From the NCBI RefSeq assembly GCF_001187555.1, contig NZ_LFIJ01000002.1:1518744-1582743 (forward strand): a stretch of 64,000 nt of DNA, in the 5' to 3' direction. The notes under the pieces were generated by a model. The model made no database searches. It was not told the origin of the DNA and was given only the letters and a program-made list of their open reading frames with translations. The position numbers and the translations under genes are program-made. The DNA comes from Gilvimarinus polysaccharolyticus (GTDB taxonomy: Bacteria; Pseudomonadota; Gammaproteobacteria; Pseudomonadales; Cellvibrionaceae). Positions 1 through 9,118 of the stretch are shown one piece after another; within the stretch, counting starts at the first letter, position 1; each line of letters starts with the position of its first letter.

Positions 1-437
1 CCGAGGTATTAAAAGCCGAGCTTAGTTTGGCCAAGCATGAACTTGTCGAGACCAATAAGCGATTGTCACGCTCGACATCCGCGCTGGTGAGCGCTGATCA
101 ATTAGCGCAGGTGCTACAAGACATGTTGCGAGAGAGCAACGCGTTAGCATTGATCTCGCTGCAAATGATGAATGTCGAGCCTATCAGCTTAAAGCCATTG
201 GAAGAACAAGACAGCAATGAATGGACCGGCGAAAGCGTTAATGTCTATCGCCATGGCGTCGAGCTGACAGTGCGTGGGCGTTACTTCGAAGTGTTAGATT
301 TACTGGATCAACTTGAAGCTAAACCGTGGAAGTTTTACTGGAAATCATTGCACTACCATGTACAGAGTTACCCCGCAGCCGAAGTAACAATACGGGTCTA
401 TACTTTAAGTGCCGAGGAGGGACGTCTAGGTGTTTAA
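1..437 (+). CDS. mshJ: MSHA pilus assembly protein MshJ, 3' part
   Basis: The gene is cut by the left edge: the frame is open from the first bases and ends at TAA 435-437, leaving about 144 C-terminal residues. MshJ is a PilO-like inner-membrane protein that, with MshI and MshK, aligns the pilus motor with the secretin. The visible part starts in a helical, charged stretch and ends in a beta-rich domain containing VELTVRGRYFEVLDLLDQLE, as in PilO-type periplasmic domains. The N-terminal membrane helix lies outside the window. The downstream mshK starts 8 bp before this stop, so the two are translationally coupled. The call rests mainly on position in a complete msh cluster; residue-level similarity is modest. 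Confidence 0.82.
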   Translation, partial: EVLKAELSLAKHELVETNKRLSRSTSALVSADQLAQVLQDMLRESNALALISLQMMNVEPISLKPLEEQDSNEWTGESVNVYRHGVELTVRGRYFEVLDLLDQLEAKPWKFYWKSLHYHVQSYPAAEVTIRVYTLSAEEGRLGV

Positions 438-831
438 GTTACCGTTGTTATTGGTGTGTATTCTTGCGATCAATACTGCGTTGGCGCAAACTCCGCTGCG
501 TGACCCCACTCAACCATTATGGGTAAAATCTGCCGGTGCAGTCGACGAGCTTGCCTTGCACTCGGTACTGATTAGCGCCAGTCGAAAGATCGCCGTTATT
601 AATGGTATCACCGTGCGTGAGGGCGAGAGCTTACCAGGAGGTTGGCAGTTACAAAAAATAGAGTCGAGCGCGGTGGTGATTAGCAATCGACAACAACGCC
701 GACGTTTAGAGTTGGCCGGTCATATAAGTGGCGTTGTCAGTGTTGCAGATAAATCGGCGGCTGATACACAAGAGCACATTATACAAAAGCAAAGGTGCCA
801 TAACAGTACCTGTACCGAGGTGAAACAATGA
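430..831 (+). CDS. mshK: MSHA biogenesis protein MshK
   Basis: Small periplasmic protein of 133 residues with a clear Sec signal peptide (hydrophobic core to about residue 19, cleavage after ALA). The mature start [12 protein letters not shown] is typical of the MshK/PilP-like family, which links the inner-membrane platform to the secretin. A GTG start at 430 overlaps the end of mshJ. Its stop overlaps the ATG of mshL by 4 bp (ATGA at 828). The tail (about residues 112-133) is polar with two cysteines. Family membership is inferred from the DPTQP motif, length and operon position. Confidence 0.85.
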   Translation: MFKLPLLLVCILAINTALAQTPLRDPTQPLWVKSAGAVDELALHSVLISASRKIAVINGITVREGESLPGGWQLQKIESSAVVISNRQQRRRLELAGHISGVVSVADKSAADTQEHIIQKQRCHNSTCTEVKQ

Positions 832-2573
832 ATTGCAGCCTTCCTACTGCCGCGCAGCTCACCGCGATGGGGCTATTACTATGGCTAAGCGGTTGCAGTC
901 AACAACAGGCACGTACGCTTAGCATCGAAACCGAGATGGCTAATGTTGCCCAAACCGCACAACAACCTGTTCCCGTTGAGGTGCCTGCACATATTAATGC
1001 CGAATTATCGGCGCTCCCCGACTCTAACGTTACCGAGCTTGAACGTTTTGATGTAACCGTTAACGAAGTGCCAGCACGGGCTTTCTTTTTAAGTTTGGTT
1101 GATGGCACTGATACTAATATAGTGGTGCATCCAGAAGTTAATGGCACTATCTCGCTTAATTTACACGATGTAACTGTCGCTGAAGTATTAGCGGTGGCGC
1201 GCGATATTTATGGTTATGAATATAAACAGCGCGGCGGTATTTATACTATCTACCCTAACCATTTGCGCACCGAGGTATTCCATCTAAATTATTTGGATGT
1301 ACAGCGTGTAGGTGTGTCGGATACCAGCGTTATGATCGGTCGCGGTGAGTCGCAAAGTGGTCAAGTGAGCGGCAGTGCCGGCAACCAGAGCACCAGTCAA
1401 GGTGATACCGCTAACTTGTTGAGTATGCTGTCTGGTGAGTCGGGCAACAATTCAGCCTCCTTAACACCGGGGTCGCGTATTCAAACCCTTAACCGAACAG
1501 ATTTTTGGGCTTCCATAAAATTAGCGGTGTCAGCCATTATTGGTGGTGAGAATGAAGATCGTATGGTTATGGTGTCGCCCCAGGCTGGGATGCTGGTGGT
1601 TAAGGCGCTACCGCACGAGCTTAACTCAGTGCGCGAATTTTTAGAGCGCTCAGAGTTAAGTGTTAAGCGGCAAGTTATTTTAGAAACTAAAATTTTAGAA
1701 GTTCGTTTAAGTGAAGGTTACAACACGGGTATAGATTGGAGCAAAATTAACGGTCAATTAAATTATGGTTACCAGGCCGGACGCGATCAAAACACCAGTG
1801 ATACCGTGTCGTTTACTGACTTTGTACCGGGTGGCGCGAGTGGCGAACAAAATTTTGTTGATGGTGTGATCGAAAGCTCTTCGCAGTTGTTTACCTCGGT
1901 GCTTGGTGTGCCCGACATCAGTGAGCTGGTGTCACTGTTACAAACCCAAGGCAATGTACAAGTATTATCGAGCCCACGTATTTCAACTGTTAATAATCAA
2001 AAAGCAGTTATCCGGGTGGGCGCCGATGAATACTTTATTACCGGCATCTCCAGTAATACCACCGCCAACGCATCGGCTGTGACCAGTACACCGAATATCG
2101 AGTTGTCACCCTTTTTTAGCGGTATTTCGTTAGATGTAACACCGCAAATATCAGAAGATGACAGTGTGATTTTACATATTCACCCGGTGGTGAGCGATGT
2201 TACAGATCAGCTGAAAAACTTTACCATTGGTGACGAGAACTTCTCTTTACCCTTGGCTAATCGAGGTGTGCGTGAATCCGATAGCATCGTGCGGGCACAA
2301 TCGGGCCAAGTGATTGTGCTGGGCGGCTTGATGCAAGAGACTAAAGTTAATCAAGACGGTAAAAACCCAGGGTTAAGCGACATTCCTTTGTTGGGGTCAA
2401 TGTTTCGCACTACCAGTCGATTAACCGAAAAAACCGAATTAGTGATTTTATTGCGCCCCATTGTGGTAGGTGACAACACTTGGAAAGAGCAAATCGAACA
2501 ATCGGTACGAGGTGTAGATAAGCTAGGTAACGATTATCGAGAAATGTTTAAAAATAGTATTGAGTCACAATAA
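828..2573 (+). CDS. mshL: MSHA outer-membrane secretin MshL
   Basis: Outer-membrane secretin through which the MSHA pilus leaves the cell; 581 residues. It begins with a lipoprotein signal (LSGC lipobox near residues 20-23), followed by an N-terminal secretin/TonB short domain (about 70-130) and a Ser/Gly/Asn-rich linker (about 170-215). The C-terminal secretin domain (about 270-560) has the conserved stretches [19 protein letters not shown] and [10 protein letters not shown] plus the ending [12 protein letters not shown]. The ATG at 828 overlaps the mshK stop. It is followed after 18 bp by mshM. Length and order agree with MshL of Vibrio and Shewanella. Confidence 0.95.
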   Translation: MNCSLPTAAQLTAMGLLLWLSGCSQQQARTLSIETEMANVAQTAQQPVPVEVPAHINAELSALPDSNVTELERFDVTVNEVPARAFFLSLVDGTDTNIVVHPEVNGTISLNLHDVTVAEVLAVARDIYGYEYKQRGGIYTIYPNHLRTEVFHLNYLDVQRVGVSDTSVMIGRGESQSGQVSGSAGNQSTSQGDTANLLSMLSGESGNNSASLTPGSRIQTLNRTDFWASIKLAVSAIIGGENEDRMVMVSPQAGMLVVKALPHELNSVREFLERSELSVKRQVILETKILEVRLSEGYNTGIDWSKINGQLNYGYQAGRDQNTSDTVSFTDFVPGGASGEQNFVDGVIESSSQLFTSVLGVPDISELVSLLQTQGNVQVLSSPRISTVNNQKAVIRVGADEYFITGISSNTTANASAVTSTPNIELSPFFSGISLDVTPQISEDDSVILHIHPVVSDVTDQLKNFTIGDENFSLPLANRGVRESDSIVRAQSGQVIVLGGLMQETKVNQDGKNPGLSDIPLLGSMFRTTSRLTEKTELVILLRPIVVGDNTWKEQIEQSVRGVDKLGNDYREMFKNSIESQ

Positions 2574-2591
2574 ATAACAGGAGCACCGTGC

Positions 2592-3503
2592 GTGTACCGA
2601 CAGCATTTTGGCCTGCGTGAGCAGCCGTTTTCACTCACGCCGGATACCGAGTTTTATTTTAACCACAAAAGCCATCGCGAGGTGTTGGGCACCATATTGT
2701 TGGCTTTGCGTCACGCCGAGGGCTTTGTAAAAGTAGTGGGCGAGGTGGGTACAGGTAAAACGCTGCTTAGTCGTAAATTGCTTGATGCGCTTGATGCACA
2801 ATACCTGACCGCTTATATCCCCAACCCTTATTTAACCCCCGAAGAGCTCAAGTGGTTTTTGGCCGAAGAAATCGGCGTAGCGACGGATGATAAGCCCGCG
2901 CATAAATTATTGGCGGATATCAATCAGCGCTTAATTGAGTTGGCCACGGCTAAGCGCCAAGTAGTGTTGATTGTCGATGAAGCGCAAGCAATGCCGCGCG
3001 AGACACTGGAATCACTGCGACTATTAACCAATCTAGAAACTCGCAAACGCAAACTATTACAGGTGGTGTTGCTGGGTCAGCCCGAGTTAGATGAAATGCT
3101 TGAGCGAGCCGACTTACGCCAACTTAAGCAGCGTATTGTGTTTGCTGAGTATTTGCATGCCATACCGTCGGCCAATGTGGCCGCTTATGTTGACTCCCGC
3201 CTAGCGGTAGCAGGCTACACTGGCGCGCCATTGTTTACTCGTGCCGCGCTGCGCTTATTGGCCAAAGCCACCGGCGGCGTACCACGTTTATTAAATGTTA
3301 TTAGTCATAAAGCTTTGATGGCCACTTACGGTGAAGGCGCAAGACAGGTGACTCGCACTCATATGGCACGCGCGGTGCTTGACACCTCCGAATCGCGCGC
3401 GGCGGGCCGTCGAGCTGCACGTCATATTTGGCTGTGGATCGCGCTTGGCGGTGTGGCTGCGTTACTCGTGGCGAGCGCTATTTTTTGGGGATTGCGCCTG
3501 TGA
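2592..3503 (+). CDS. mshM: MSHA AAA ATPase MshM (ExeA-like)
   Basis: 303-residue AAA ATPase of the ExeA/MshM type, thought to help secretin insertion or assembly at the cell wall. It starts MYRQHFGLREQPFSLTPD, a family signature. The Walker A is GEVGTGKT (residues 50-57) and the Walker B is VLIVDEAQ (about 130). A single C-terminal membrane helix (about 280-301) would anchor it. The start is a GTG at 2592 preceded by the AGGAGC stretch at 2580-2585. The stop TGA sits inside the GTG start of mshN (GTGA at 3500), indicating translational coupling. Confidence 0.93.
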   Translation: MYRQHFGLREQPFSLTPDTEFYFNHKSHREVLGTILLALRHAEGFVKVVGEVGTGKTLLSRKLLDALDAQYLTAYIPNPYLTPEELKWFLAEEIGVATDDKPAHKLLADINQRLIELATAKRQVVLIVDEAQAMPRETLESLRLLTNLETRKRKLLQVVLLGQPELDEMLERADLRQLKQRIVFAEYLHAIPSANVAAYVDSRLAVAGYTGAPLFTRAALRLLAKATGGVPRLLNVISHKALMATYGEGARQVTRTHMARAVLDTSESRAAGRRAARHIWLWIALGGVAALLVASAIFWGLRL

Positions 3504-4930
3504 GCTTGGTCAACGATATGTTGCACGATTTAGATGCGCGGCAACCCCACACATCTAACCCTCGCGACCATCTGCCTAGCGGTTTAAGCCGTCGAGCATC
3601 GGCGGGGGCTTGGCGTTTTGTGTTGATGGGCTTTGTGGTTGTATTGGCTATTAGTGCACTGGGGTATTGGTATGTTGCCACATCGATTATAAAGCCTGCT
3701 ACTAGCTCAGCGTTAAAAAACTTATCGGATACAAATCTTGTCGCTACCGACGTGGTTGAGCGCACTACAGCAATATCGCCATCATCTCTTAACGCTCAAA
3801 CCGTCAGTTCGCAGGAATCTGTTGTACAGCCCCACAGTATGCCAAGCCGCGAGTTGCTTAAAAATTTACGTTTGGCAAAGGCGGCATGGGTGGCGGGGCA
3901 GTTAACCACACCGCTTGATGCCAGTGCGTATTGGTATTATCAGCAGGCGTTGCGATTCGACCCTAATAATAGTGAGGCTCGTGCCGGCATTACCCAAATC
4001 GCCACGCATTATTTTAGCCAAGCCCAACGTGCCGAGAGCAGCGGTGATGACATGCAAGCGCTGGCGTTATTGGAGCGGGTGTTGGCGATAACCCCAGATC
4101 ACCCGAGCGCACAAACAATGCTTGCTAAATTGCAAAGCTTGCCAGTAACACCTTCCGTGCAACAAGCTACGGCCGATTATGTTGTCGAGCCTATGAGTGA
4201 TAATACTGCAGGGCCAAATAATTCAGTGACATCGCCCTCGGTGGCATCGTCTCTGGGGCTAAACAGCGTTAAGCCTAAGGACAGCTCTAACGTTAATATT
4301 AGAGCTGTCAGTGATGTTGACTACCCTGAAGAACAAAGTGATGGGGTTAACTTAAGCTGGACTAGCCGTGACCAGCAAGCCCGTGGCGAAGCCGAACGTT
4401 TGGTGGCGCGCGGACAACCTGAGCGAGCGCGGCGATTGCTTGAAGCGTTTGTCGCTGATGCGAGTAAAACCGCTTTTATGGTGCCCTATTCACGACGTTA
4501 TTTGCAGTCGTTATTGTTGCAGGCGTCGGAGTTTGCTGCCGCCGAACAGCTGATTGCACCTGAGCTTGATTTGGCCGATAAGCATTATATGCAGGCGCGC
4601 CTGCATGAGTACCAAGGCGAGCTAATAAAAGCGCTGCAAGTACTGGAGCAAGGTTATGCCAGCGCCGAAGCCGACGAGGCGTATCGTGCCTTGGCCGCAT
4701 CACTGTATCAAATGACTAAAAACTACAGTGCCGCCGAAAACCATTATCGACGCTTGCTGGAAGTTTTTGGTCCGCGGGCGCGTTATTGGTTAGGTTTGGC
4801 GTTGTCACTTGATCAACAACAGCGTTACCCGTTGGCCAGTGTTGCTTACCGCCGCGCGCGCGAGGCGAGTGATACAACCCAAGTCATTGTTGATTTTTCC
4901 GATCAGCGCCTGATTCAAATTGGAATGTGA
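3500..4930 (+). CDS. mshN: MSHA biogenesis TPR protein MshN
   Basis: 476-residue bitopic protein with tetratricopeptide repeats. I choose the GTG at 3500 because it gives the family N-terminus (VSLVNDMLHDLDAR, compare MSVINKMLQDLDQR) and overlaps the mshM stop; an upstream in-frame start at 3428 would run inside mshM. A membrane helix lies at about 34-54. A low-complexity Ser/Thr/Val periplasmic linker precedes TPR-like helices (about 130-220 and 290-470). MshN is needed for pilus biogenesis, presumably as a periplasmic scaffold. Its stop overlaps the region of the mshE start. Confidence 0.9.
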   Translation: MSLVNDMLHDLDARQPHTSNPRDHLPSGLSRRASAGAWRFVLMGFVVVLAISALGYWYVATSIIKPATSSALKNLSDTNLVATDVVERTTAISPSSLNAQTVSSQESVVQPHSMPSRELLKNLRLAKAAWVAGQLTTPLDASAYWYYQQALRFDPNNSEARAGITQIATHYFSQAQRAESSGDDMQALALLERVLAITPDHPSAQTMLAKLQSLPVTPSVQQATADYVVEPMSDNTAGPNNSVTSPSVASSLGLNSVKPKDSSNVNIRAVSDVDYPEEQSDGVNLSWTSRDQQARGEAERLVARGQPERARRLLEAFVADASKTAFMVPYSRRYLQSLLLQASEFAAAEQLIAPELDLADKHYMQARLHEYQGELIKALQVLEQGYASAEADEAYRALAASLYQMTKNYSAAENHYRRLLEVFGPRARYWLGLALSLDQQQRYPLASVAYRRAREASDTTQVIVDFSDQRLIQIGM

Positions 4931-4938
4931 GAGCTGCT

Positions 4939-6717
4939 ATGAGCCAAACTGCCCCTAAAAAAATTCGCTTAGGCGATCTGCTGGTCAATCAGAACATGAT
5001 CAGCCAAGCGCAGCTTGATCACACCCTGCAAGAGCAAAAACTTAGCGGGCGCAAGCTGGGCCAAATGTTAATCGAGTTAGGCTTTGTTGACGAAACAGAG
5101 TTGTTAACGCTGTTGTCCGATCAACTCGATATTCCGTTTATTGATTTAAAACAGTTTCGGTTTGAGCCTGAGCTAGTGAGGCGTTTACCCGAGATGACAG
5201 CGCGACGTTATCGGGTCATATTGCTGCGTGATGATGCCGACGGTTTTTTGTTGGGTATGGCCGACCCCACCGATATTTTTGGTTTAGACGATATTCAGCG
5301 TCAAGTCGATAAGCCGTTAAAGCCAGCGGTAGTGCGTGAAGAAGATTTGCTGGATGTATTGGATCTGGTTTACACCCGCGCGAGCGAGATCGCATCGCTC
5401 GCCGGTGAGCTGGATGATGAGCTACAAGAAAGTGCCATGGATTTGGCCGAGGTCGCCGATTCGGTAGGTGACTCGGATGCCCCGGTCGTTAAATTGCTGC
5501 AAAAGATCTTTGAGGAAGCCATTAAGGCGCGAGCCTCGGATGTACACATCGAGCCCGATGAAGTCGTGCTGCGGATCCGCAACCGTATTGACGGGGTGTT
5601 GCTAGAGCAGGTGATGAACGAAAAACGGATCGCCACGGCATTGGTGGTACGGTTAAAGTTGATGTCGGGTTTGGATATTTCAGAAAAGCGTATCCCGCAA
5701 GATGGGCGCTTTAATTTGAAAGTGTCTGGGCGCAATATTGATGTGCGCTTATCAACCATGCCGGTACAGTTTGGCGAGTCGGTAGTGATGCGATTACTCG
5801 ATCATACCGACGGGGTGTTGCCTCTGGAAAAAGTAGGCATGCCACCTGAGATGATGGCGCGGTTTCGGCATATTATTTCCCGCCCGCACGGTTTGGTCTT
5901 GGTAACCGGCCCCACCGGTTCGGGCAAAACAACCACCTTGTACGGCGCTCTTTCGGAGCTTAATGAGCCCGAGAGTAAAATTATTACCGTAGAAGACCCT
6001 GTAGAGTATCGGCTGCCGCGTATTAACCAGGTGCAATTACACGAGCGAATCGGCCTTACTTTTAACAGTGTGCTGCGAGCGGCGCTGCGACAAGATCCCG
6101 ACATTTTGCTGGTCGGCGAGATTCGCGATGCCGAATCGGCCGAGATTGCGCTGCGTGCGGCTATGACCGGCCACATGGTGTTATCAACATTGCACACTAA
6201 TGACGCTATCACCTCAGCTATGCGTTTAATTGATATCGGTGCCGATGGCTATTTAGTTGCCACCGCATTAAAAGCAATTGTGGCACAGCGTTTGGTACGC
6301 AAGATTTGTGGAAGTTGTAGTCAAGATTATCAGCCTAATGCGAATGAGCGGCAGTTGATAGCCTCGTTAAGTGCACGACGCAAGGCAAGTGCTGCTCAGT
6401 TTAAGGCGGGCACAGGTTGTCCGCACTGTCATAATACCGGTTACCGTGGGCGTATTGGTGTGTTTGAAATGCTAGAAGTAAACACCGCTATGGCCGAGGC
6501 TCTACGGATTAGTGACATTAGTGCATTTGCTCGCGCTGCCAGTAGCAGTGCACGGTTTTCGCCGTTAAGTGAAGCTGCGTTTGGCTACGCGATAGATGGG
6601 TTAACAACACTCGAAGAAGTGATGCGCATTAGTGCGCAAATTGATGACGAGATTCCAGGGGTAATGATTGCCGGCGGCGTTACGGCACAAGGTGAGCCTG
6701 AACATGGCGGTATTTGA
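4939..6717 (+). CDS. mshE: MSHA pilus extension ATPase MshE
   Basis: GspE/PilB-family ATPase powering pilus extension; 592 residues from the ATG at 4939 (a GTG at 4927 is in frame but less likely). The N-terminal MshEN domain (about 8-110) has two RLG-type motifs (IRLGDLLVNQ and RKLGQMLIELG) known in this family to bind cyclic di-GMP. The catalytic half shows Walker A GPTGSGKT, an Asp box, Walker B (ILLVGEIRD) and a His box. A tetracysteine motif (CGSC then CPHC) binds zinc. It overlaps mshG by 14 bp. Because MshEN senses c-di-GMP, pilus extension here is probably under c-di-GMP control. Confidence 0.95.
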   Translation: MSQTAPKKIRLGDLLVNQNMISQAQLDHTLQEQKLSGRKLGQMLIELGFVDETELLTLLSDQLDIPFIDLKQFRFEPELVRRLPEMTARRYRVILLRDDADGFLLGMADPTDIFGLDDIQRQVDKPLKPAVVREEDLLDVLDLVYTRASEIASLAGELDDELQESAMDLAEVADSVGDSDAPVVKLLQKIFEEAIKARASDVHIEPDEVVLRIRNRIDGVLLEQVMNEKRIATALVVRLKLMSGLDISEKRIPQDGRFNLKVSGRNIDVRLSTMPVQFGESVVMRLLDHTDGVLPLEKVGMPPEMMARFRHIISRPHGLVLVTGPTGSGKTTTLYGALSELNEPESKIITVEDPVEYRLPRINQVQLHERIGLTFNSVLRAALRQDPDILLVGEIRDAESAEIALRAAMTGHMVLSTLHTNDAITSAMRLIDIGADGYLVATALKAIVAQRLVRKICGSCSQDYQPNANERQLIASLSARRKASAAQFKAGTGCPHCHNTGYRGRIGVFEMLEVNTAMAEALRISDISAFARAASSSARFSPLSEAAFGYAIDGLTTLEEVMRISAQIDDEIPGVMIAGGVTAQGEPEHGGI

Positions 6718-7924
6718 ATACAAGGGGCGAGACAGCCAAGGCCGTGCGGTAAGTGGCCAGCTAGAATCGGGTTCGCCCGAGCTAGCGGCGGGCACTCTGG
6801 CGGGGCGTGGTGTTACCCCTATCCATATTGCCGAGTACCAAGCCAAAAAAGATACCTTAGAATGGCTCGGTGTGCTCAACCAAAAAACCAAAGTACAGCT
6901 GTCCGATCTTATTGTTTTTTGCCGACAAATGCACACGATTACCAAAGCTGGCATTCCGCTGGTTAAGGGTATTCGCAGTCTTGCGGCCTCGCTTAAACAT
7001 TACACATTACAAGCAACGTTAAATGATGTCGCCGATAGATTAGAGACGGGCTTAGAGTTGTCTGTGGCAATGCGTTCGCACCCCAAGGTTTTTAGTCCGT
7101 TATTTATTTCACTGGTGTCGGTGGGGGAGAACAGTGGCCGGCTCGACTTGACCTTTATGCAATTGGCCGAATATATGGAGCGAGACTTACTCACCTCGCG
7201 TAATATTCGTCAGGCACTGCGCTACCCGACGTTTGTTATTATCGCGTTAGTGTTGGCCATGGCCGTGATTAACATTAAAGTCATTCCCGCGTTTGCCGGT
7301 ATGTTCAGTAAATTTGGTGCCCAGTTACCATTACCCACCCGTATCCTTATCGGTGTTTCAGATTTCTTTGTTGCTTATTGGCCGCTTATGCTGATTGCCG
7401 CTATTGGTAGTGCGATTGCCGTTTGGCATTATGTAAAAACACCGGCGGGCGCTAAGTTGTGGGGCAAGAAGAAGTTAAGTTTGCCCATTATTGGCGATGT
7501 CATCGAGCGCGCCTCTATGGCGCGTTACTCACGCTCGTTTGCGCTAATGCTGGATGCTGGGATGCCATTGAGTACTGCACTCGACTTGTGTGGCAAAGTA
7601 ATTGATAACGCTTATCTAGCTGAAAAAATTTACAATATTCGCAGCGGTGTCGAGCGCGGCGAGACTTTGTATCAAACCCACTTAATGAGCGGTATGTTCA
7701 CCCCGCTAGTGCTGCAAATGATAGCCGTAGGTGAGGAGAGTGGCCAGGTCGATACCTTGCTGGCCGAGGTGGCCGGCTTTTACGAGCGCGAAGTCGATTA
7801 CGATGTGAAAAAACTGTCGGATAAAATCGAGCCATTATTGATTGTCATTATGGCCGGTTTTGTATTGATACTAGCGCTTGGTATTTTTCTTCCCATGTGG
7901 GAAATGTACAACATCCAAAAATGA
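6704..7924 (+). CDS. mshG: MSHA inner-membrane platform protein MshG
   Basis: Polytopic GspF/PilC-family platform protein, 406 residues. The start is the ATG at 6704, giving MAVFEYKGRDSQGRAVSG; an earlier in-frame start at 6668 lies inside mshE and adds non-homologous residues. It has two T2SSF domains (about 70-190 and 275-395) and three membrane segments (about 168-188, 215-240 and 375-398, the last LLIVIMAGFVLILALGIFLP). It couples the MshE motor to pilin insertion. Its TGA overlaps the ATG of the next gene (ATGA at 7921). Confidence 0.94.
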   Translation: MAVFEYKGRDSQGRAVSGQLESGSPELAAGTLAGRGVTPIHIAEYQAKKDTLEWLGVLNQKTKVQLSDLIVFCRQMHTITKAGIPLVKGIRSLAASLKHYTLQATLNDVADRLETGLELSVAMRSHPKVFSPLFISLVSVGENSGRLDLTFMQLAEYMERDLLTSRNIRQALRYPTFVIIALVLAMAVINIKVIPAFAGMFSKFGAQLPLPTRILIGVSDFFVAYWPLMLIAAIGSAIAVWHYVKTPAGAKLWGKKKLSLPIIGDVIERASMARYSRSFALMLDAGMPLSTALDLCGKVIDNAYLAEKIYNIRSGVERGETLYQTHLMSGMFTPLVLQMIAVGEESGQVDTLLAEVAGFYEREVDYDVKKLSDKIEPLLIVIMAGFVLILALGIFLPMWEMYNIQK

Positions 7925-8445
7925 GGATATCCCGCCCCCCAGAGTCTACTGGTCAGCGAGGTTTCGCGCACTACAGGCTTCTGTGGGTAAGCATTGTACT
8001 GTCGTTACTGTTGGTGTTTGCTCTTGGCTATTATCAACGCTTAGTTCACGACTCGCAGCGTTTTGCGTTACAGCTACAGGCGCGCAATTTTAGTCAAGCT
8101 GCCACGGTAATACGAGCCTTTTGGCAGTTGCGAGCCAAGCCTGCCGATAGTCTAGAGTTAAACGGGTTTGTATACCGAGTTAATAGCGGCGGCTGGCCGT
8201 TGGATGGCGAGCCTATCGCCGCAGGCGTGGTAATACGTAATAGTGATAAACGTTGTGAAAGGTTGTTATTTTCGTTGATTATTGCGCCAGTATCTGCGAC
8301 AGTAAATACAACGACTAAGCGTAATGCAAAACCTAAAGCTCTTGCTGATGGCGGCTGTCGCTTTTATGGCACAGACACAGGTAGCGCTCTATACTTTGAT
8401 TATCACGCTCGCGACGGTCGTGTGACAGCAGTCGCTGTAGATTAG
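7921..8445 (+). CDS. mshF: MshF-like membrane protein
   Basis: 174-residue protein with one N-terminal membrane helix (about 24-42) and a soluble domain that contains FVYRVNSGGWP, a stretch characteristic of MshF proteins. It occupies the mshF position between mshG and the pilin genes, with a 4-bp overlap with mshG. The role of MshF in pilus assembly is not established. Sequence identity in this family is low, so the symbol relies on position plus the YRVN.GWP motif. No terminator follows; the next 230 bp carry a promoter and leader for the pilin. Confidence 0.75.
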   Translation: MRISRPPESTGQRGFAHYRLLWVSIVLSLLLVFALGYYQRLVHDSQRFALQLQARNFSQAATVIRAFWQLRAKPADSLELNGFVYRVNSGGWPLDGEPIAAGVVIRNSDKRCERLLFSLIIAPVSATVNTTTKRNAKPKALADGGCRFYGTDTGSALYFDYHARDGRVTAVAVD

Positions 8446-8500
8446 TCGATACCATTTGTGAGTGAAGTGTTACCGCTCGGCTAATAGGGAGTTGAAGTGA

Positions 8501-8529
8501 TTGGCATGATACTTGAGTACTGTTATAAC
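8501..8529 (+). promoter_or_regulatory. Putative sigma-70 promoter of the pilin gene
   Basis: A -35 TTGGCA at 8501-8506 and a -10 TATAAC at 8524-8529 are separated by exactly 17 bp; each hexamer matches consensus at five of six positions. It lies 147 bp before the pilin ATG, so the major pilin can be transcribed at a higher level than the upstream assembly genes. A sigma-54 reading of the same bases (TTGGCATG-N4-TTGA) fits less well. Confidence 0.6.
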
Positions 8530-8536
8530 TATGTTC

Positions 8537-8675
8537 CACTCTGTCAATAGTTTGGCGGCTTAAAAATAAGCACGGAAGACCCTAATACTCTTGGTGCGTT
8601 TGACGCGGGAAGCCCCCAAACGGACTAAATTTAAACAACCGGCCTCAAGTCGGTTAGCATAACTGGAGAGACATT
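8537..8675 (+). promoter_or_regulatory. Structured 5' leader of the pilin mRNA
   Basis: The predicted 5' UTR (about 140 nt) holds three short hairpins: 8570-8597 (GCAC..AAGA pairing with TCTT.GTGC), an alternative overlapping one at 8596-8606 (GCGT/ACGC), and 8637-8655 (AACCG/CGGTT). The first two share bases and are mutually exclusive. The Shine-Dalgarno GGAGAG lies at 8664-8669. Long leaders are uncommon for pilins and may mark post-transcriptional control; the hairpins are seen, the function is inference. Confidence 0.45.
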
Positions 8676-9113
8676 ATGAAAAACCAACAAAGTGGTTTTA
8701 CCCTGATCGAGCTGATTGCCGTTATTGTTATTTTGGGTATTTTGGCGGCCGTGGCAGTTCCACGTTTTGTGGATCTGTCTACAGCAGCAGAGCAGGCAGC
8801 AGCAAGGGGCGTTGCAGGCGGTTTATCTAGTGCATCAGCTTTGAATCATGCAAATAATATTGCGAATGATGCAGGTTTAGCGACGACAACAACCATTACT
8901 ACGGTTGCTACTTGTCCTGCGGTTGCTGGTTTACTCGATGGCGGTTTACCCGCTAATTACACAATAACTGCAGGTACTGGTACCGCGCTCGATGGCGGTG
9001 GTGTTGGCACTGAGGGTGGATCTTCAACGTGTACCCTTACGTTAGATACTAATTCTGATGGCACTGCAGAAGCGACACAAACCTTTACGGCTTACGGTGT
9101 TACCGCACCATAA
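8676..9113 (+). CDS. mshA: MSHA major pilin (type IVa prepilin)
   Basis: 145-residue type IV prepilin. A six-residue leader with a Gly precedes FTLIELIAVIVILGILAAVA, the canonical class-III signal for PilD cleavage with Glu5 of the mature pilin. The rest is small, Ala/Gly/Thr-rich and has two cysteines (about 88 and 125), suiting a C-terminal disulfide loop. It has its own promoter and leader and a good Shine-Dalgarno. Vibrio and Shewanella have two pilins here (mshB, mshA); only one is present, so this is most likely the major subunit, though an MshB identity cannot be excluded. Confidence 0.88.
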   Translation: MKNQQSGFTLIELIAVIVILGILAAVAVPRFVDLSTAAEQAAARGVAGGLSSASALNHANNIANDAGLATTTTITTVATCPAVAGLLDGGLPANYTITAGTGTALDGGGVGTEGGSSTCTLTLDTNSDGTAEATQTFTAYGVTAP

Positions 9114-9118
9114 TTGGT

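Noticed and set aside
8501..8517. Sigma-54 promoter for the pilin gene
   Set aside because: TTGGCATGATACTTGAG keeps the GG of -24 but has GA instead of the essential GC at -12; the sigma-70 reading of the same bases with TATAAC at correct spacing is better.
8560..8675. c-di-GMP-I (GEMM) riboswitch in the pilin leader
   Set aside because: Strings such as GACGC..GAAGCC and CTAAA recall the motif, but the GAAA tetraloop hairpin and its receptor are missing and GACGC pairs in another hairpin.
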